DNA from: Lactiplantibacillus dongliensis
GTDB lineage: Bacteria; Bacillota; Bacilli; Lactobacillales; Lactobacillaceae
DNA length: 48,863 nt
Direction: 5' to 3'
Assembly (NCBI RefSeq): GCF_005405105.1
Contig: NZ_BJDK01000029.1
Coordinates: 1 to 48,863, forward strand
A program made the position numbers and the translations under genes. This document shows positions 7,004 to 16,114 of this stretch, piece by piece (within the stretch, counting starts at the first letter, position 1; every line of letters begins with the position of its first letter). The notes under the pieces are model-generated. The model searched no databases. It was not told the DNA's origin and was given only the letters and a program-made list of their open reading frames with translations.

Positions 7004-7807
7004 TCATTCTAAGTTATACGGCTGATTTCCATCCATCAGCCGACCACTAACCACCCAATTTTTAGCAATAACCTCACCCGTCTTGGAAAGTGTTAACGCA
7101 AAAATACCACCATTTTTAGCACCAGATCGACTACCTGCATCGATTAAATAACGCGGTATATCCTTTTCATCAGCCTGCATTTTAATATAACCATAACCAT
7201 CATCTTTGAGTACTTGAACTGGTGTATGTCCTGTCACAATAACTTTATTTACCAAATTATGATGCCAAGTCCCACTTTTATCAAAGTAATAGTCATCACG
7301 AATCCATAACATATCATCACGGACTTGTTGATCTAACGGTCGCTGCCAATCAATTCCCGCATGCACTGCCATTATGTTAGCATTCATCCAGGTTATTGGT
7401 AACTGGGACAAAAACTGGGTGTATCGTAACAATGGAGCTTGCTTTAAAGCATCTGCAATAACAAGCGGACTATTAGACTTAAGCCCTAAGCGTCGCCATG
7501 TCCTAGCACCACCATTTAGCCGCCACGTTTGATAACTTAAATCATCACCCTTGGCCGTTTGCAACCAAAAATCATCATGATTACCTAGCAAGGCAACATC
7601 ACCATGTTCTTTAACTCTAACCATAATCATGTCCAACACCGCCAAGGGATTTAAACTATCAACCTTCTTTGTTCCAATCCGTGATGGGCGGCCATCAATG
7701 TAATCACCTAAAAATATTAATCGACTATTTTGTAAGGCTGGTGCTTTCAAAAGTAACTCTAAGTCATCCGCCGCAGAATGAATATCACCAATAAATGTAT
7801 AATTCAT
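7004..7807 (-). CDS. Calcineurin-like metallophosphoesterase (PPP-type phosphatase)
   Basis: A 267-residue protein with all dimetal phosphoesterase signatures in order: GDIHS (residues 7-11), GDYIDG (about 34-39), GNHDD (about 76-80), AVHAG in the middle and VTGHTPV near residue 195. This arrangement is that of the PPP family (lambda phosphatase, PrpA/PrpB, symmetrical Ap4A hydrolase). Substrate could be a phosphoprotein or a dinucleoside polyphosphate; sequence alone does not decide. Cytoplasmic; no signal peptide. The ATG at 7807 is followed by MNYTFIGDIHS, placing the first metal motif at the usual distance from the start. Monocistronic, between two repeat-rich intergenic regions. Confidence 0.85.
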   Translation of the reverse strand: MNYTFIGDIHSAADDLELLLKAPALQNSRLIFLGDYIDGRPSRIGTKKVDSLNPLAVLDMIMVRVKEHGDVALLGNHDDFWLQTAKGDDLSYQTWRLNGGARTWRRLGLKSNSPLVIADALKQAPLLRYTQFLSQLPITWMNANIMAVHAGIDWQRPLDQQVRDDMLWIRDDYYFDKSGTWHHNLVNKVIVTGHTPVQVLKDDGYGYIKMQADEKDIPRYLIDAGSRSGAKNGGIFALTLSKTGEVIAKNWVVSGRLMDGNQPYNLE

Positions 7808-7968
7808 ACGCTTTCCTTTCCACTCATCCTAAAAAACAAATACCAATCGAATGTACATGATAGTAATTCTACCACTTACATTGCTAACCTAAATCTCCCA
7901 TCAAATCAGTCTCTACTGGCAAAGCGAAGATTAAATCTTATATTAATGGAAAATCCTGCTCGTACCAT

Positions 7969-8068
7969 ATGATATTCGAAAAAGAGCATGATACCATACT
8001 TGGGATCATGCTCTCACATAAATCTATCGTCTTCTATCCGTTTTAAAGGCTACTCACGCCGCCCGTTT
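7969..8068. repeat. 100-bp dispersed hairpin repeat, copy 1
   Basis: Nearly the same 100 bases recur at 16604-16703. The core is a hairpin, AGAGCATGATACCA with partner ...ATCATGCTCT, followed by CTCACAT and a conserved TATCCGTTTTAA block. It fills the gap between the phosphatase start and citC; no gene is present in 7808-8157. Confidence 0.75.
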
Positions 8069-8157
8069 AGTGTGAACTGGTAAGCTTATAACTCTCCAGC
8101 AAAATCCGATCCTGATACCACCAAACCAGACTAACTTTCTAATTTATAAGCCAATTA

Positions 8158-9216
8158 CTAATTCCCAGCAATTCTAACACCCGCCCTAATCCTATCCAAT
8201 AACGCCTCTTGATGCTGTTCAATGAACGCTAAGGTCGTTGGAGGCACTAGCCCCGCCAGCTTCTCTATCTGATGAGTAGCGATTAACTGACGAACCTGCG
8301 TTGCCGTTATCCAGTTACCATCGTCGGTTTGCTTACGATCAACCACAGTCAAAGTGATTACAGGCGGTAATTCAGCTTTTAAAACATCATTATAGATCGA
8401 AGTCGTTCGGGACAACGGTTCTGAGCCCACATACCGGCTAGTAATACCTAAAGCCGGTGCAATCGACTCGCGGAATAACCGTGCATCAAGCGTGGTTTGG
8501 TATTTAATCACCTCTTCTGTCGATTTCAAAAAGTAAGCCGGAAACGTCGCATAACTGACCATGTACTCACCACCATCGATAACCATGACATTGGCTAAAT
8601 CGGCAGTACCGGCCCGCACCAACTCAAATCGCTCCTTAGTTTTGAATAAGGACGCCTCGGCATGCACCACAAAGACGTAAACGTAATCATTTTCCAGCGC
8701 TGCCTGTTCCACTAAGTAACGATGACCCTTGGTAAAGGGATTAGCATTCATCACAATACTGCCTATTTTGGGATGCTGCAGCGGTTGTACTCGTGGCAGC
8801 TGCTTTAAATAATCGCTGATATTCGGATTTCCAGTTTCGAGTAAGGCAGCGGTAGCCGAATGCGCCAGTTCCTGAAAACCAAGGTGCTGAAAGCTGGCCG
8901 CATAGTCCGACTTGGTAAAGACCATTAAATGAAAGTTTTGCCGGTGAAAGGCCCGATTGATTAATTCACTCACAATCATATTGAAGCGCGCCCCAGCCGT
9001 CACACCTTTATTACAGACACCGATGTACTTGAGCACGTTTCCAGCCACTGAACCGGTTGCGACTAACTGATCATGCTGGTAAATTCCCAGTGTAAAATCA
9101 AGCTGATCAACTTCTTTAGCCGAAAAATTAGTAATCCCAAGTGACGTCAAAAACGCCTGCCATTCGGCTTTGACAGTCGCATGGCTTAAATATAGATCCA
9201 CAACTACCTCATCCAT
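8158..9216 (-). CDS. citC: [Citrate (pro-3S)-lyase] ligase
   Basis: A 352-residue protein. CitC acetylates the thiol of the CitD prosthetic group using acetate and ATP, activating citrate lyase. The N-terminal half resembles a GNAT acetyltransferase domain; the C-terminal half is a nucleotidyltransferase with the diagnostic MNANPFTKGHRYLVEQAA block (HxGH-like, near residue 160). It appears complete and is the last gene of the citDEFC order, separated from citF by 178 bases that contain a terminator-like hairpin, so it may have its own promoter. Since citE and citD are damaged, this enzyme probably has no functional partner now. Confidence 0.92.
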   Translation of the reverse strand: MDEVVVDLYLSHATVKAEWQAFLTSLGITNFSAKEVDQLDFTLGIYQHDQLVATGSVAGNVLKYIGVCNKGVTAGARFNMIVSELINRAFHRQNFHLMVFTKSDYAASFQHLGFQELAHSATAALLETGNPNISDYLKQLPRVQPLQHPKIGSIVMNANPFTKGHRYLVEQAALENDYVYVFVVHAEASLFKTKERFELVRAGTADLANVMVIDGGEYMVSYATFPAYFLKSTEEVIKYQTTLDARLFRESIAPALGITSRYVGSEPLSRTTSIYNDVLKAELPPVITLTVVDRKQTDDGNWITATQVRQLIATHQIEKLAGLVPPTTLAFIEQHQEALLDRIRAGVRIAGN

Positions 9217-9294
9217 TTTTCTTCCTCATCATACCCATAGTGTCTAAGTCCCCTCGCATTGCCCAGCTAACATCTAATTGCAGAGCATGCCTTA

Positions 9295-9331
9295 ATAAAA
9301 TAGGATTGACTGGCTGATTACCAATCAATCC
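9295..9331 (-). terminator. Terminator-like hairpin after citF
   Basis: On the minus strand GGATTGATTGG pairs with CCAGTCAATCC (one G-U) across a 7-base loop and is followed by TATTTTATT. It would separate citDEF from citC. Confidence 0.6.
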
Positions 9332-9394
9332 TTCACTTGTATCAACCTAATGTCATTGCCGGTCGCAACCAAAACCGCATTTAGCTTAATTGGC

Positions 9395-10942
9395 TTAATC
9401 CAGGCGCTTAGGCTTGCGAATCACATCAATAATAGTGCCATCACGATATTCAACGAGCGCAACTACTTTGTCGTCAAACGCCACGGGAGCCGGCTTTCCA
9501 GCATACTTATAAGCCAAATCACGGAGTTCCTCAATGGTTTTAAGCGGAATCGTCGTCCCTTCAAATGCGTTTAATAAATCCTGACGCTGTGGGTTAACCG
9601 CTACCCCATAATCCGTCACTAAAATATCAATACTCTCACCCGGCGTGGTCACTGACGTTACATGATCTCGTACCGTTGGCATCCGACTCCGAATCAACGG
9701 TGCAACGATGATAGAAACGGCCGCCCCAGCAGCCGTATCCGGATGCCCGCCTGGTGCACCACGCAAAACGCCATTTGAACCTTGCACAACGTTGACGTTA
9801 AAATCTGTATCAATCTCCAAAGCACCCAAAATAACAAAGCTTAACTGATTAACAAAAGCCCCTTTATTAAAAGGATTGGCATATTGGGAAGCCGAGATTT
9901 CAAAATGATTCTTAGTCTGGGCAGACTTTACCGCGGCCAAGTCAAACGCTTGATCATCCAAAACTCGATTAACGTAACCTTCGTCAAACAAGTCAATAAT
10001 CGGCTCGGTCACGCCACCCATAGCCCAGCCACACTTAATGTGCGCTGCATCCATATACTGCTTTAAGAACGTCGTTGTCGCTAAAGACGGCCCGCCAGCA
10101 CCCGTTTGAAAACTAAAGCCATCTTTGAAATAGCCTGAGTGATACATACATTTAGCAACTTCCTTAGCCATATTCAATTCACGCGTATCCTTAGTTAACC
10201 GCAGCGCTCCCGTCGCAATTTTCTTCGGATCACCGATTGAATCGACTTTGACCACATAATCAACATCGACACCGGCGATACTGGCCGGAAAGTTGGGCGC
10301 CGCCACAAGCGTATCGGTAATAATAACCACCTTATCGGCATACTTAGCATCCCCATCAGCATAGGACAAGACCCCAGTATCCGCCGAACCCCCTTTACCG
10401 CTAGCATTCCCATATGAATCACTAGTTGCTGCCCCGATAAAAGCAACATCGATTTTAACGGTACCATCTTCAATAGCCCGGGCCCGACCACCGTGTGATC
10501 TAATGACAGCAGGATGCTTTAGCTTTCCTTCAGAAACTACTTTTCCGATTTCGTCTCTAATCCCACTCGTTGAAATACCGGTGACTGTCCCATCCTCGAT
10601 ACAGGGCACTAAATAATCATGTGCTTTCCCCAGACTACTTGCACAGACCGTTAAATCTTTAATACCAATCTGGTGAATGGCTTTCATCACCAGATTGACC
10701 ACGAAGTCGCCGTCACGAAGATGATGATGAAACGAAATAGTCATTCCATCTTGCAGACCTGACTTTACAATCACATCATGAATTGACGCAACTAGCTTGT
10801 CTCCATTGGGCTTAATAAAGGCCCGGACTTTAGGGGCTGCTTTTTGATAGCTGTAACCATCACGATAATAAATACCTTGAAAAGGTTCGACACCATGCTT
10901 TAAAAATTCATCTGGAATCTCACGACCAATTTTGTTAATCAT
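9395..10942 (-). CDS. citF: Citrate lyase alpha subunit (citrate CoA-transferase)
   Basis: A 515-residue protein of full family length. The alpha subunit exchanges the acetyl group on the CitD thioester for citrate, forming citryl-ACP. Typical segments include SFHHHLRDGDFV, IRSHGGRARAIEDG, AFIGAATSDSYGNASG, GAGGPSLATT and RGAPGGHPDTAAGA. ATG at 10942 overlaps the citE stop as ATGA, the normal coupling in this operon. The reading frame is intact. Downstream hairpin at 9295-9331. Its function depends on citE and citD, both of which carry lesions. Confidence 0.94.
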   Translation of the reverse strand: MINKIGREIPDEFLKHGVEPFQGIYYRDGYSYQKAAPKVRAFIKPNGDKLVASIHDVIVKSGLQDGMTISFHHHLRDGDFVVNLVMKAIHQIGIKDLTVCASSLGKAHDYLVPCIEDGTVTGISTSGIRDEIGKVVSEGKLKHPAVIRSHGGRARAIEDGTVKIDVAFIGAATSDSYGNASGKGGSADTGVLSYADGDAKYADKVVIITDTLVAAPNFPASIAGVDVDYVVKVDSIGDPKKIATGALRLTKDTRELNMAKEVAKCMYHSGYFKDGFSFQTGAGGPSLATTTFLKQYMDAAHIKCGWAMGGVTEPIIDLFDEGYVNRVLDDQAFDLAAVKSAQTKNHFEISASQYANPFNKGAFVNQLSFVILGALEIDTDFNVNVVQGSNGVLRGAPGGHPDTAAGAAVSIIVAPLIRSRMPTVRDHVTSVTTPGESIDILVTDYGVAVNPQRQDLLNAFEGTTIPLKTIEELRDLAYKYAGKPAPVAFDDKVVALVEYRDGTIIDVIRKPKRLD

Positions 10943-11838
10943 ACTAGTGCCCCCTTATAAATTCCGGCAGCTTTTGCAAGCTTTAAGGTCCGTTCTGCCC
11001 CTTCAACCCATGCAATATCGACCATCTTACCATCAACCGTTAAGACCCCAACACCGTTTGCCTTACTATCATGAACGGCTTGCATAACGTGTTCGGCATG
11101 CTGAATTTCCGGTGCGGTTGGATTGAAGATAGCGTGTGTAATGCCAATTTGCTTGGGATTGATGCAGGATTTACCATCAAACCCCATATTCTTAATTAAC
11201 CGCAGTTCATCCTTGAACCCCGCTTCGTTATCAGTATCGGTATAAACGGTATCAAAGGCCATGACTCCCGCTGCTCGAGCCGCAATTAGCATTTGTGAGC
11301 GCGCACCGAAGAGTTCAGTCCCAGCTACCGTCCGTTTTGCATGCATCGTTCGCGTATAATCCCCCGCACTTAGCGCAATCCCCATCATCCGATCATTTGC
11401 CGTGGCAATCTCATACGCATTCATAATTCCTAACGGTGATTCCAAGGCCGCCATCAGCATTGTCGACCCAACTTCCTTGCCAAATTCCTTTTCAGCAGCT
11501 TCGATCTTGCTAGCCGCTTCCTTAACTTCCGCGCCGGTTTCCGTTTTGGGTAATCGAATGCCTTCCGCACCACCAGCTACTGCCGCACGTATATCTTCAT
11601 TAATGAGCTCAGAATCTAGTGCGTTAACCCGCACCCAACGTTCGACGCCTTGATAATCTAACTGCGTAAGCGTTTGGTATAACTGGATTCAAGCAGCGTC
11701 TTTTTCACTTTCAGCGACCGCGTCCTCTAAGTCAAAGATGACACAATCAGGCTGGTAGACGAAGGCGTCTTTAACGAGGGCTGCTCGTTGGGTATTCAAA
11801 AAAATCATTGAGCGTCGAATCCGTTTAGTAACAACCAT
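10939..11838 (-). pseudogene. citE: Citrate lyase beta subunit, interrupted by an in-frame stop
   Basis: Beta subunit (citryl-ACP lyase), which splits citryl-ACP to oxaloacetate and acetyl-ACP. From ATG 11838 the frame reads KRIRRSMIFLNTQRAALVKD and on through DCVIFDLEDAVAESEKDAA, then TGA at 11689-11691 (codon 50), and continues without a shift as IQLYQTLTQLDYQGVERWVR to the stop at 10939. One base change (CGA to TGA) would explain it; Arg at this place is common in CitE. Total length of 300 codons equals the family norm. A restart inside the gene (Met at 11634) would lose the substrate-binding N-terminus, so the product is probably inactive. A sequencing error is the alternative. Confidence 0.9.
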
Positions 11839-12121
11839 TTAAAGCACCTCCCATGTTAGATCAATCTTCTTGCCAATCGAACGATAGTAAGCGGTTTCAA
11901 TTCGAGCTTTGATCGTACAGTCCAGCGCCCCTTTATCGATGATCTTGATTGTGCCGGCATCGATTGGCCAACTCTTCTACCAATTCAATAATATGCTGAC
12001 CATACTGATCAAAAACGCTACTGTCTAGGTCAACTTTCAACCCATCAGCGCTTGGTAGTAACATGACTTGCGCATCGCTAGACTCCAAGGTCCCAGCAAT
12101 CGCTTGTGTCGTAATTTTCAT
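11839..12121 (-). pseudogene. citD: Citrate lyase gamma subunit (acyl carrier protein), frameshifted
   Basis: The N-terminal part MKITTQAIAGTLESSDAQVM contains the Ser of GTLESSD that carries the 2'-(5''-phosphoribosyl)-3'-dephospho-CoA group. The frame ends after 62 residues at 11933. The expected C-terminus, IDAGTIKIIDKGALDCTIKA then RIETAYYRSIG and a stop at 11839, is read in another frame, and the full interval is 283 bases (94 codons plus one). The extra base lies near 11961-11970 in GCCAATCG. Stop codon and citE start are adjacent. The truncated product keeps the attachment Ser but lacks the C-terminal third. Confidence 0.9.
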
Positions 12122-12223
12122 CTTCGCGCCCCCTGAATAACTTTGATTATGCTTTCATCATAGCTGGTTAAATCAAGTTCGTAAAAGGTAAAAATAGCAT
12201 TATAGTCATGCACAAAAGGCATA

Positions 12224-12239
12224 ACAAAAATAATTTTGT
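12224..12239. promoter_or_regulatory. Candidate LysR-type operator in the citD/regulator divergent region
   Basis: ACAAAAATAATTTTGT is a near-perfect inverted repeat in the 191-base space between citD and the LysR gene, where such regulators bind. It lies about 75 bases upstream of the regulator start. Confidence 0.4.
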
Positions 12240-12312
12240 CATTACTATCATAAATAGTTGGCTTATAATGAATGTACTAGCGGTCATATCCGATGAAGAG
12301 AGGTAGTTGCTC

Positions 12313-13182
12313 ATGAACAGTAAAGATATTGAAATGTTGCTTGCCATCCAACGTACACACAGCATTACACACGCAGCCGAACTACTCTTTATTAACCAAT
12401 CCTCACTCTCAAAAAGATTAATGCAACTCGAAAAGCGCCTAAACTCAAAGCTAGTCCGGCGAACCAATCTCGGCGTTCAATTCACATCAGCCGGTGAAGC
12501 CGCTGTTCAGACGGCACAACAAATCCGAAAATTAACTAATGACCTACAAGACACCTTAGCCATCGACGATTTGGCAGTCGGTGGCACCCTTAAGCTCGGG
12601 TGTTCGATTGATTATGCGCAGTATAAACTCCCGGCTTTATTAGTGAAATTTCAAGCCTTATATCCAAAAGTTCGGCTGAACATTACGATTGATTATAGTC
12701 GCGTTATTTATCAAAAATTACTCACGGGTGATGAGGTTGACATCGGCATCATTCGCGGTGAGTTCAATGGGCCACTCATAAAACGCCCCCTAGCTACCGA
12801 GCCGATTGATTTGATCTGTCAATCGGCAACGGATCGGCAACACATCCTTGAACTACCTTATATCCAGCGAAAAACAGATCGTCACTTTCAAGATGACATG
12901 ACGGATTGGCTGATTGAAAACCACTTACCCGTCCTAAGCCACCAGACACTGGTCGTCAACAACTTAACCTCCTGCGTCGAATTCGTCCGCCACGGATTAG
13001 GCTGGGCGCTCGTCCCGGCAATTGCCTTAACCAACTTTGATGGTTACGCTGAACCACTAACTTTGAATAACCGCCCATTTACGCGAAGCACCTACGCCAT
13101 GGCAAAATCCGAAGCTTTAAATTTACCACCCGTCGCGGCTTTCATGGACGTTCTAACTGCTAAATCAGAACTACCCAACTAA
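12313..13182 (+). CDS. LysR-family regulator of the citrate cluster
   Basis: A 289-residue LysR-type protein. The winged helix-turn-helix occupies residues 1-65 (LAIQRTHSITHAAELLFINQ, SSLSKRLMQLEKRL, RRTNLGVQFTSAGE), followed by the linker helix and a periplasmic-binding-protein-like effector domain from about residue 90 (GTLKLGCSIDYAQYKLPALL). The ATG at 12313 has AGAGAGG nine bases upstream; a TTG two codons earlier is less likely. Divergent position beside citD makes it the probable activator of citrate lyase genes, responding to citrate or a related acid (context inference). It is intact, unlike its presumed targets. Confidence 0.88.
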   Translation: MNSKDIEMLLAIQRTHSITHAAELLFINQSSLSKRLMQLEKRLNSKLVRRTNLGVQFTSAGEAAVQTAQQIRKLTNDLQDTLAIDDLAVGGTLKLGCSIDYAQYKLPALLVKFQALYPKVRLNITIDYSRVIYQKLLTGDEVDIGIIRGEFNGPLIKRPLATEPIDLICQSATDRQHILELPYIQRKTDRHFQDDMTDWLIENHLPVLSHQTLVVNNLTSCVEFVRHGLGWALVPAIALTNFDGYAEPLTLNNRPFTRSTYAMAKSEALNLPPVAAFMDVLTAKSELPN

Positions 13183-13278
13183 GTTAACAGCTTGGGTTAA
13201 ATGATGCTATCAGATAAAATCTATTATTCAGGTTTCAACTATTTCGTCATATGCTTGGTCAGTTCAACTCAGCCCCAG

Positions 13279-13362
13279 GCAAAAAAATAAAAGCCACGAT
13301 GGCTTTTATTTTTTTACTATTAAGATCCTCACCTTTAATGTCTGCGTCGATGAGGAATATTT
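13279..13362. repeat. Hairpin element B; also terminator after the LysR gene
   Basis: Arms AATAAAAGCCA and TGGCTTTTATT around CGA, flanked by A7 and T8, give a strong bidirectional terminator about 100 bases after the LysR stop. The following bases (AAGATCCTCACC ... GATGAGG) align with the block at 6720-6760, showing it is a second copy of element A. Confidence 0.65.
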
Positions 13363-13431
13363 AGAACAGAAAATAGTTACGATTAGGTCTCATTCCCACA
13401 TGCTCAGTGCTAACCAAATATGACTGGCCAC

Positions 13432-13625
13432 CCTAGTTGGTCTTATCCGCTCAGACTAGCTTTGGGTTTTAAAACTGACTCCGACCTAAGTCCAAAAAGT
13501 ACCGTACTCAGCATTTTAGCAACCAACCTCTTGGCTAAAGGTTCCTAGCTGTAATAACTTAACGTTAGCTTATAAATACACTGGGCGGACCAGAATTAAC
13601 CATTTAAGCCAACTAACACCAACCA
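13432..13625. repeat. Degenerate fragments of the multi-arm repeat family
   Basis: 13432-13537 begins AGTTGGT and ends CAGCATTTTAGCAACCAACC, matching the outer arms of the copy at 19737-19874; CCTAAGTCC of arm 3 is also recognisable. About 60 bases later GGGCGGACCAGAATT (near 13582-13596) is the outer arm of an oppositely oriented copy. No gene is supported in 13183-13682. Confidence 0.5.
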
Positions 13626-13682
13626 TATGCATTGTGCAAAGCCTAATAGTTCCAAAGCTATTTTAGGCCAACTACGAATTGA

Positions 13683-14108
13683 TCAGCAGCGACCGTTCAG
13701 ATCATTCGGAGATGGTTCAAGGCCACTATGGGCTTGCTTCAATTGCTGCTCAATACTTGCATCGACCATCGCAATCTTATCCACAATATGCGCTTGCTCC
13801 GCACTAACCCGAACCAGTTCTTCATCAATTTGAACCGATAGCTTGACCAGCATCGACCGAAACGCGGTCAAATCATCAACAGTCGGGTTGCTACCCGTTT
13901 GATGCATAGCTTGCCGCACCGCTTTAACCGGCATTCCCATGTCTCGTAAGATTAACGCCAACCGGGCTCTTTCAAGATCATCATCATTATAATGCCGAAC
14001 ACCATTATCATCGCGCTGAATCGGATCAAGCACGCCAACCCGCTCGTAATACCGTAACGCGTTAGCAGTCACCCCCAACGTCTCAGCTGCTACTTTGATT
14101 GTTGTCAA
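13683..14108 (-). CDS. MerR-family transcriptional regulator
   Basis: A 141-residue protein. Residues 1-70 are the MerR winged helix: TIKVAAETLGVTANALRYYE, RVGVLDP and HYNDDDLERARLALILRDMG. A dimerisation coiled coil follows (residues about 85-125) and then a short variable tail with no cysteine metal site, as in AdhR/YfmP-type members. It is divergent from a DHA2 pump whose promoter has the 19-bp spacer typical of MerR activation, so it probably switches the pump on in response to a toxic compound (inference). GGAGG precedes the ATG at 14108. Confidence 0.88.
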   Translation of the reverse strand: MTTIKVAAETLGVTANALRYYERVGVLDPIQRDDNGVRHYNDDDLERARLALILRDMGMPVKAVRQAMHQTGSNPTVDDLTAFRSMLVKLSVQIDEELVRVSAEQAHIVDKIAMVDASIEQQLKQAHSGLEPSPNDLNGRC

Positions 14109-14133
14109 AATAAAATCCTCCTGAAATTTATGC

Positions 14134-14164
14134 TTGCCTTAGCCTAACGCGAGCCTGCTAGACT
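14134..14164 (+). promoter_or_regulatory. MerR-type promoter of the DHA2 pump
   Basis: TTGCCT (14134-14139) and TAGACT (14159-14164) are separated by 19 bases, the overlong spacing that MerR proteins untwist to activate transcription. The pump start is 53 bases downstream. Confidence 0.7.
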
Positions 14165-14217
14165 TGTCAATGTTGTTCGATTTTAGCGCAAAGCATCACG
14201 CATTAGGAGGAAGAATT

Positions 14218-15627
14218 TTGAATCAAACGAAACACATTTGGCTAGCCTTAGTGGCAATTGGCTTATTCACTATCATGGGTAATCTTGACTCATCAATCGT
14301 TAACATTGCATTGCCGATCCTGGCCCACGATTTTCACGTGCCAACCAGTACAACCGCTTATATCGTCATCATCTACATGGTTGTCATGTCGGGATTACTG
14401 ATTATTGGGGGTCGTCTTGGCGATACCTTAGGAAAAAGCCGAGTTTTTATGTTCGGTATGATTACGTTTACCATTGGGTCACTATTGGCCAGCATTCCAG
14501 TTAGCTTCAATTATTTATTAGTCGCCCGCGTCGTCCAAGCCATTGGATCGGCCGCAACTATGGCCAACAGTTATGGCTTAATTGCTCAAATCTTTCCACC
14601 AGAGACTCGAGGGCAAGCAATTGGCTACAATACATTATTCATTTCAGCCGGTTTCATTGCGGGACCAGCGCTGGGAGGCTTGCTCTTACAACATTGGATG
14701 TGGAATTCCATTTTCATGATTAACCTGCCAATTGGCGTCATCGCCATCATTATGGGAATCCGCTATCTACCAAGAGACCCCAAGAAGCAACTTCCCACTC
14801 ATTTCGATTGGCTGGGGGCATTGCTTTTATTCTTAGGTATCGCAGCAGTCATTCTGTGGCTCGAAACCGGACAAAGCCGTGGCTTTTCACAGCCGTTTGT
14901 TCTGGGATTACTAGTCGTGTCGGTGGTGTTACTAGTCTGGTTTAGCTGGCAAGAACATCATCATACTGACCCCATGCTGGACCTAAGCCTATTCTCAAAT
15001 CAGCGATTTACCTTGAGTTTACTCGCAATGGTGCTGGTAATGATGGTTAATTCATTTTTCGATATTGTTTTCCCGTTTTACTTGCAGAATTTATTAAAAT
15101 GGTCAGTGGGGGCCGCCGGTTTAATGATGATTGCCTTTCCAGTAGTCATGGCATTTACCGCCCCATTTGGTGGGAGTCTTGGCGATCGCTTCAATCGTAA
15201 ATCAATCATCATCATTGGCGCCTGCCTGCTATTAGTGGCTCAATTAATGTATACGACCTTTGGTGCCACCACGGCGATTGTATGGATGCTGGTCGCGACA
15301 GCCATCAATGGTATCGGTACCGGATTATTTGTTTCAAATAACACGACTTTAATCATGACGGCAATCCCACAACCTCAACTAGGTGTTGCTGGCGCCGTCC
15401 AATCGCTACTCACTAATATCGGCCAGGTGCTCGGCGTTGTATTGGCTAACCTGTCCCTATATTTAACGATGAGTGTAAAAGCTGGTCATCATGTCACAAC
15501 AATCTCTGCTAAGCACCCAGACTGGTTTGTCGCTGGCATGCACATCGCCTTTGTGGTGACCGCAATCTTAATGATACTAACTTTATTACTCGTTATGAGT
15601 CGTCGCCAAGACAAGCAACCACGCTAA
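14218..15627 (+). CDS. MFS drug:proton antiporter, DHA2 family (14 helices)
   Basis: A 469-residue membrane protein. Helix 1 carries NLDSSIVNIALPILAHDF (motif D1 of DHA2), the loop after helix 2 has GGRLGDTLGKSRVFMFG (motif A), and helix 5 contains the antiporter motif C region (SAGFIAGPALGGLLLQ). Hydrophobic segments fit 14 helices. It should expel amphipathic toxins or drugs using the proton gradient; substrate unknown. TTG at 14218 is chosen because AGGAGG lies seven bases upstream and because the longer frame from 14164 would begin inside the promoter. Controlled by the divergent MerR gene. Confidence 0.9.
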   Translation: MNQTKHIWLALVAIGLFTIMGNLDSSIVNIALPILAHDFHVPTSTTAYIVIIYMVVMSGLLIIGGRLGDTLGKSRVFMFGMITFTIGSLLASIPVSFNYLLVARVVQAIGSAATMANSYGLIAQIFPPETRGQAIGYNTLFISAGFIAGPALGGLLLQHWMWNSIFMINLPIGVIAIIMGIRYLPRDPKKQLPTHFDWLGALLLFLGIAAVILWLETGQSRGFSQPFVLGLLVVSVVLLVWFSWQEHHHTDPMLDLSLFSNQRFTLSLLAMVLVMMVNSFFDIVFPFYLQNLLKWSVGAAGLMMIAFPVVMAFTAPFGGSLGDRFNRKSIIIIGACLLLVAQLMYTTFGATTAIVWMLVATAINGIGTGLFVSNNTTLIMTAIPQPQLGVAGAVQSLLTNIGQVLGVVLANLSLYLTMSVKAGHHVTTISAKHPDWFVAGMHIAFVVTAILMILTLLLVMSRRQDKQPR

Positions 15628-15652
15628 TAAATTAAATTTTTTATTGATTCAG

Positions 15653-15689
15653 AAAAGATTAATCTCAGCAACTGGGGTTAATCTTTTTT
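15653..15689 (+). terminator. Terminator of the DHA2 pump gene
   Basis: AAAAGATTAA pairs with TTAATCTTTT and is followed by a T-run, 25 bases after the stop codon. Confidence 0.8.
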
Positions 15690-15732
15690 GTATAGCTTTA
15701 AAAATAATCACCAATCAGCTTATGATAAACAA

Positions 15733-15775
15733 AACAACCGCCTTCACAGTTAGTCATAAACTAGAAGACGGTTGT
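15733..15775 (-). terminator. Hairpin downstream of the gene remnant
   Basis: ACAACCGCCTTC pairs with GAAGACGGTTGT (one mismatch). On the minus strand the stem is followed by TTTTG, so it would terminate transcription from the remnant at 15803-15979. Confidence 0.5.
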
Positions 15776-15802
15776 CTCATATCATATATAATACGGCTAC
15801 CA

Positions 15803-15979
15803 TTATTCAGGTAAATCCAGATACGGTTTTGAAGCTTCAAGTAAATCCGGATACATCGTGTCATAGCATCGACCATCCGTCGTCTGAAAGATTTGCTTTA
15901 CCGCTACTCAGATATCCTTATTAGCAAACATTGACACACAAAATTCAGGCCGAAAATTTCTAAAAAATGACTTTAGTTT
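15803..15979 (-). pseudogene. Remnant of an unidentified gene
   Basis: One minus-strand frame reads KLKSFFRNFRPEFCVSMFAN then KDI, TGA at 15908-15910, then VAVKQIFQTTDGRCYDTMYP and DLLEASKPYLDLPE before a stop at 15803. Upstream the frame is closed by TAA at 15980. The composition looks like real protein and the stop at the end is followed by a terminator-like hairpin, so it is probably the decayed 3' end of a gene. Family not recognised. The remaining bases 15980-16114 show no feature. Confidence 0.45.
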
Positions 15980-16114
15980 TTATAGGCATCACATCGAATG
16001 CCAGAATTGCTTATCTTTACTTGATAATTAATCACTATAAACGCCATCTTAATTCTCGCACTATCCGCGGTGTAGAAAATCCACTTTTAATCACCAATAA
16101 CCAACAAATACGCC

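Noticed and set aside
9217-9394. A citX or citG start between citF and citC
   Set aside because: The short frames after citF show no family motif and run into a terminator hairpin.
13627-13833. Plus-strand frame of 68 codons
   Set aside because: It overlaps the MerR gene on the other strand and has no ribosome binding site.
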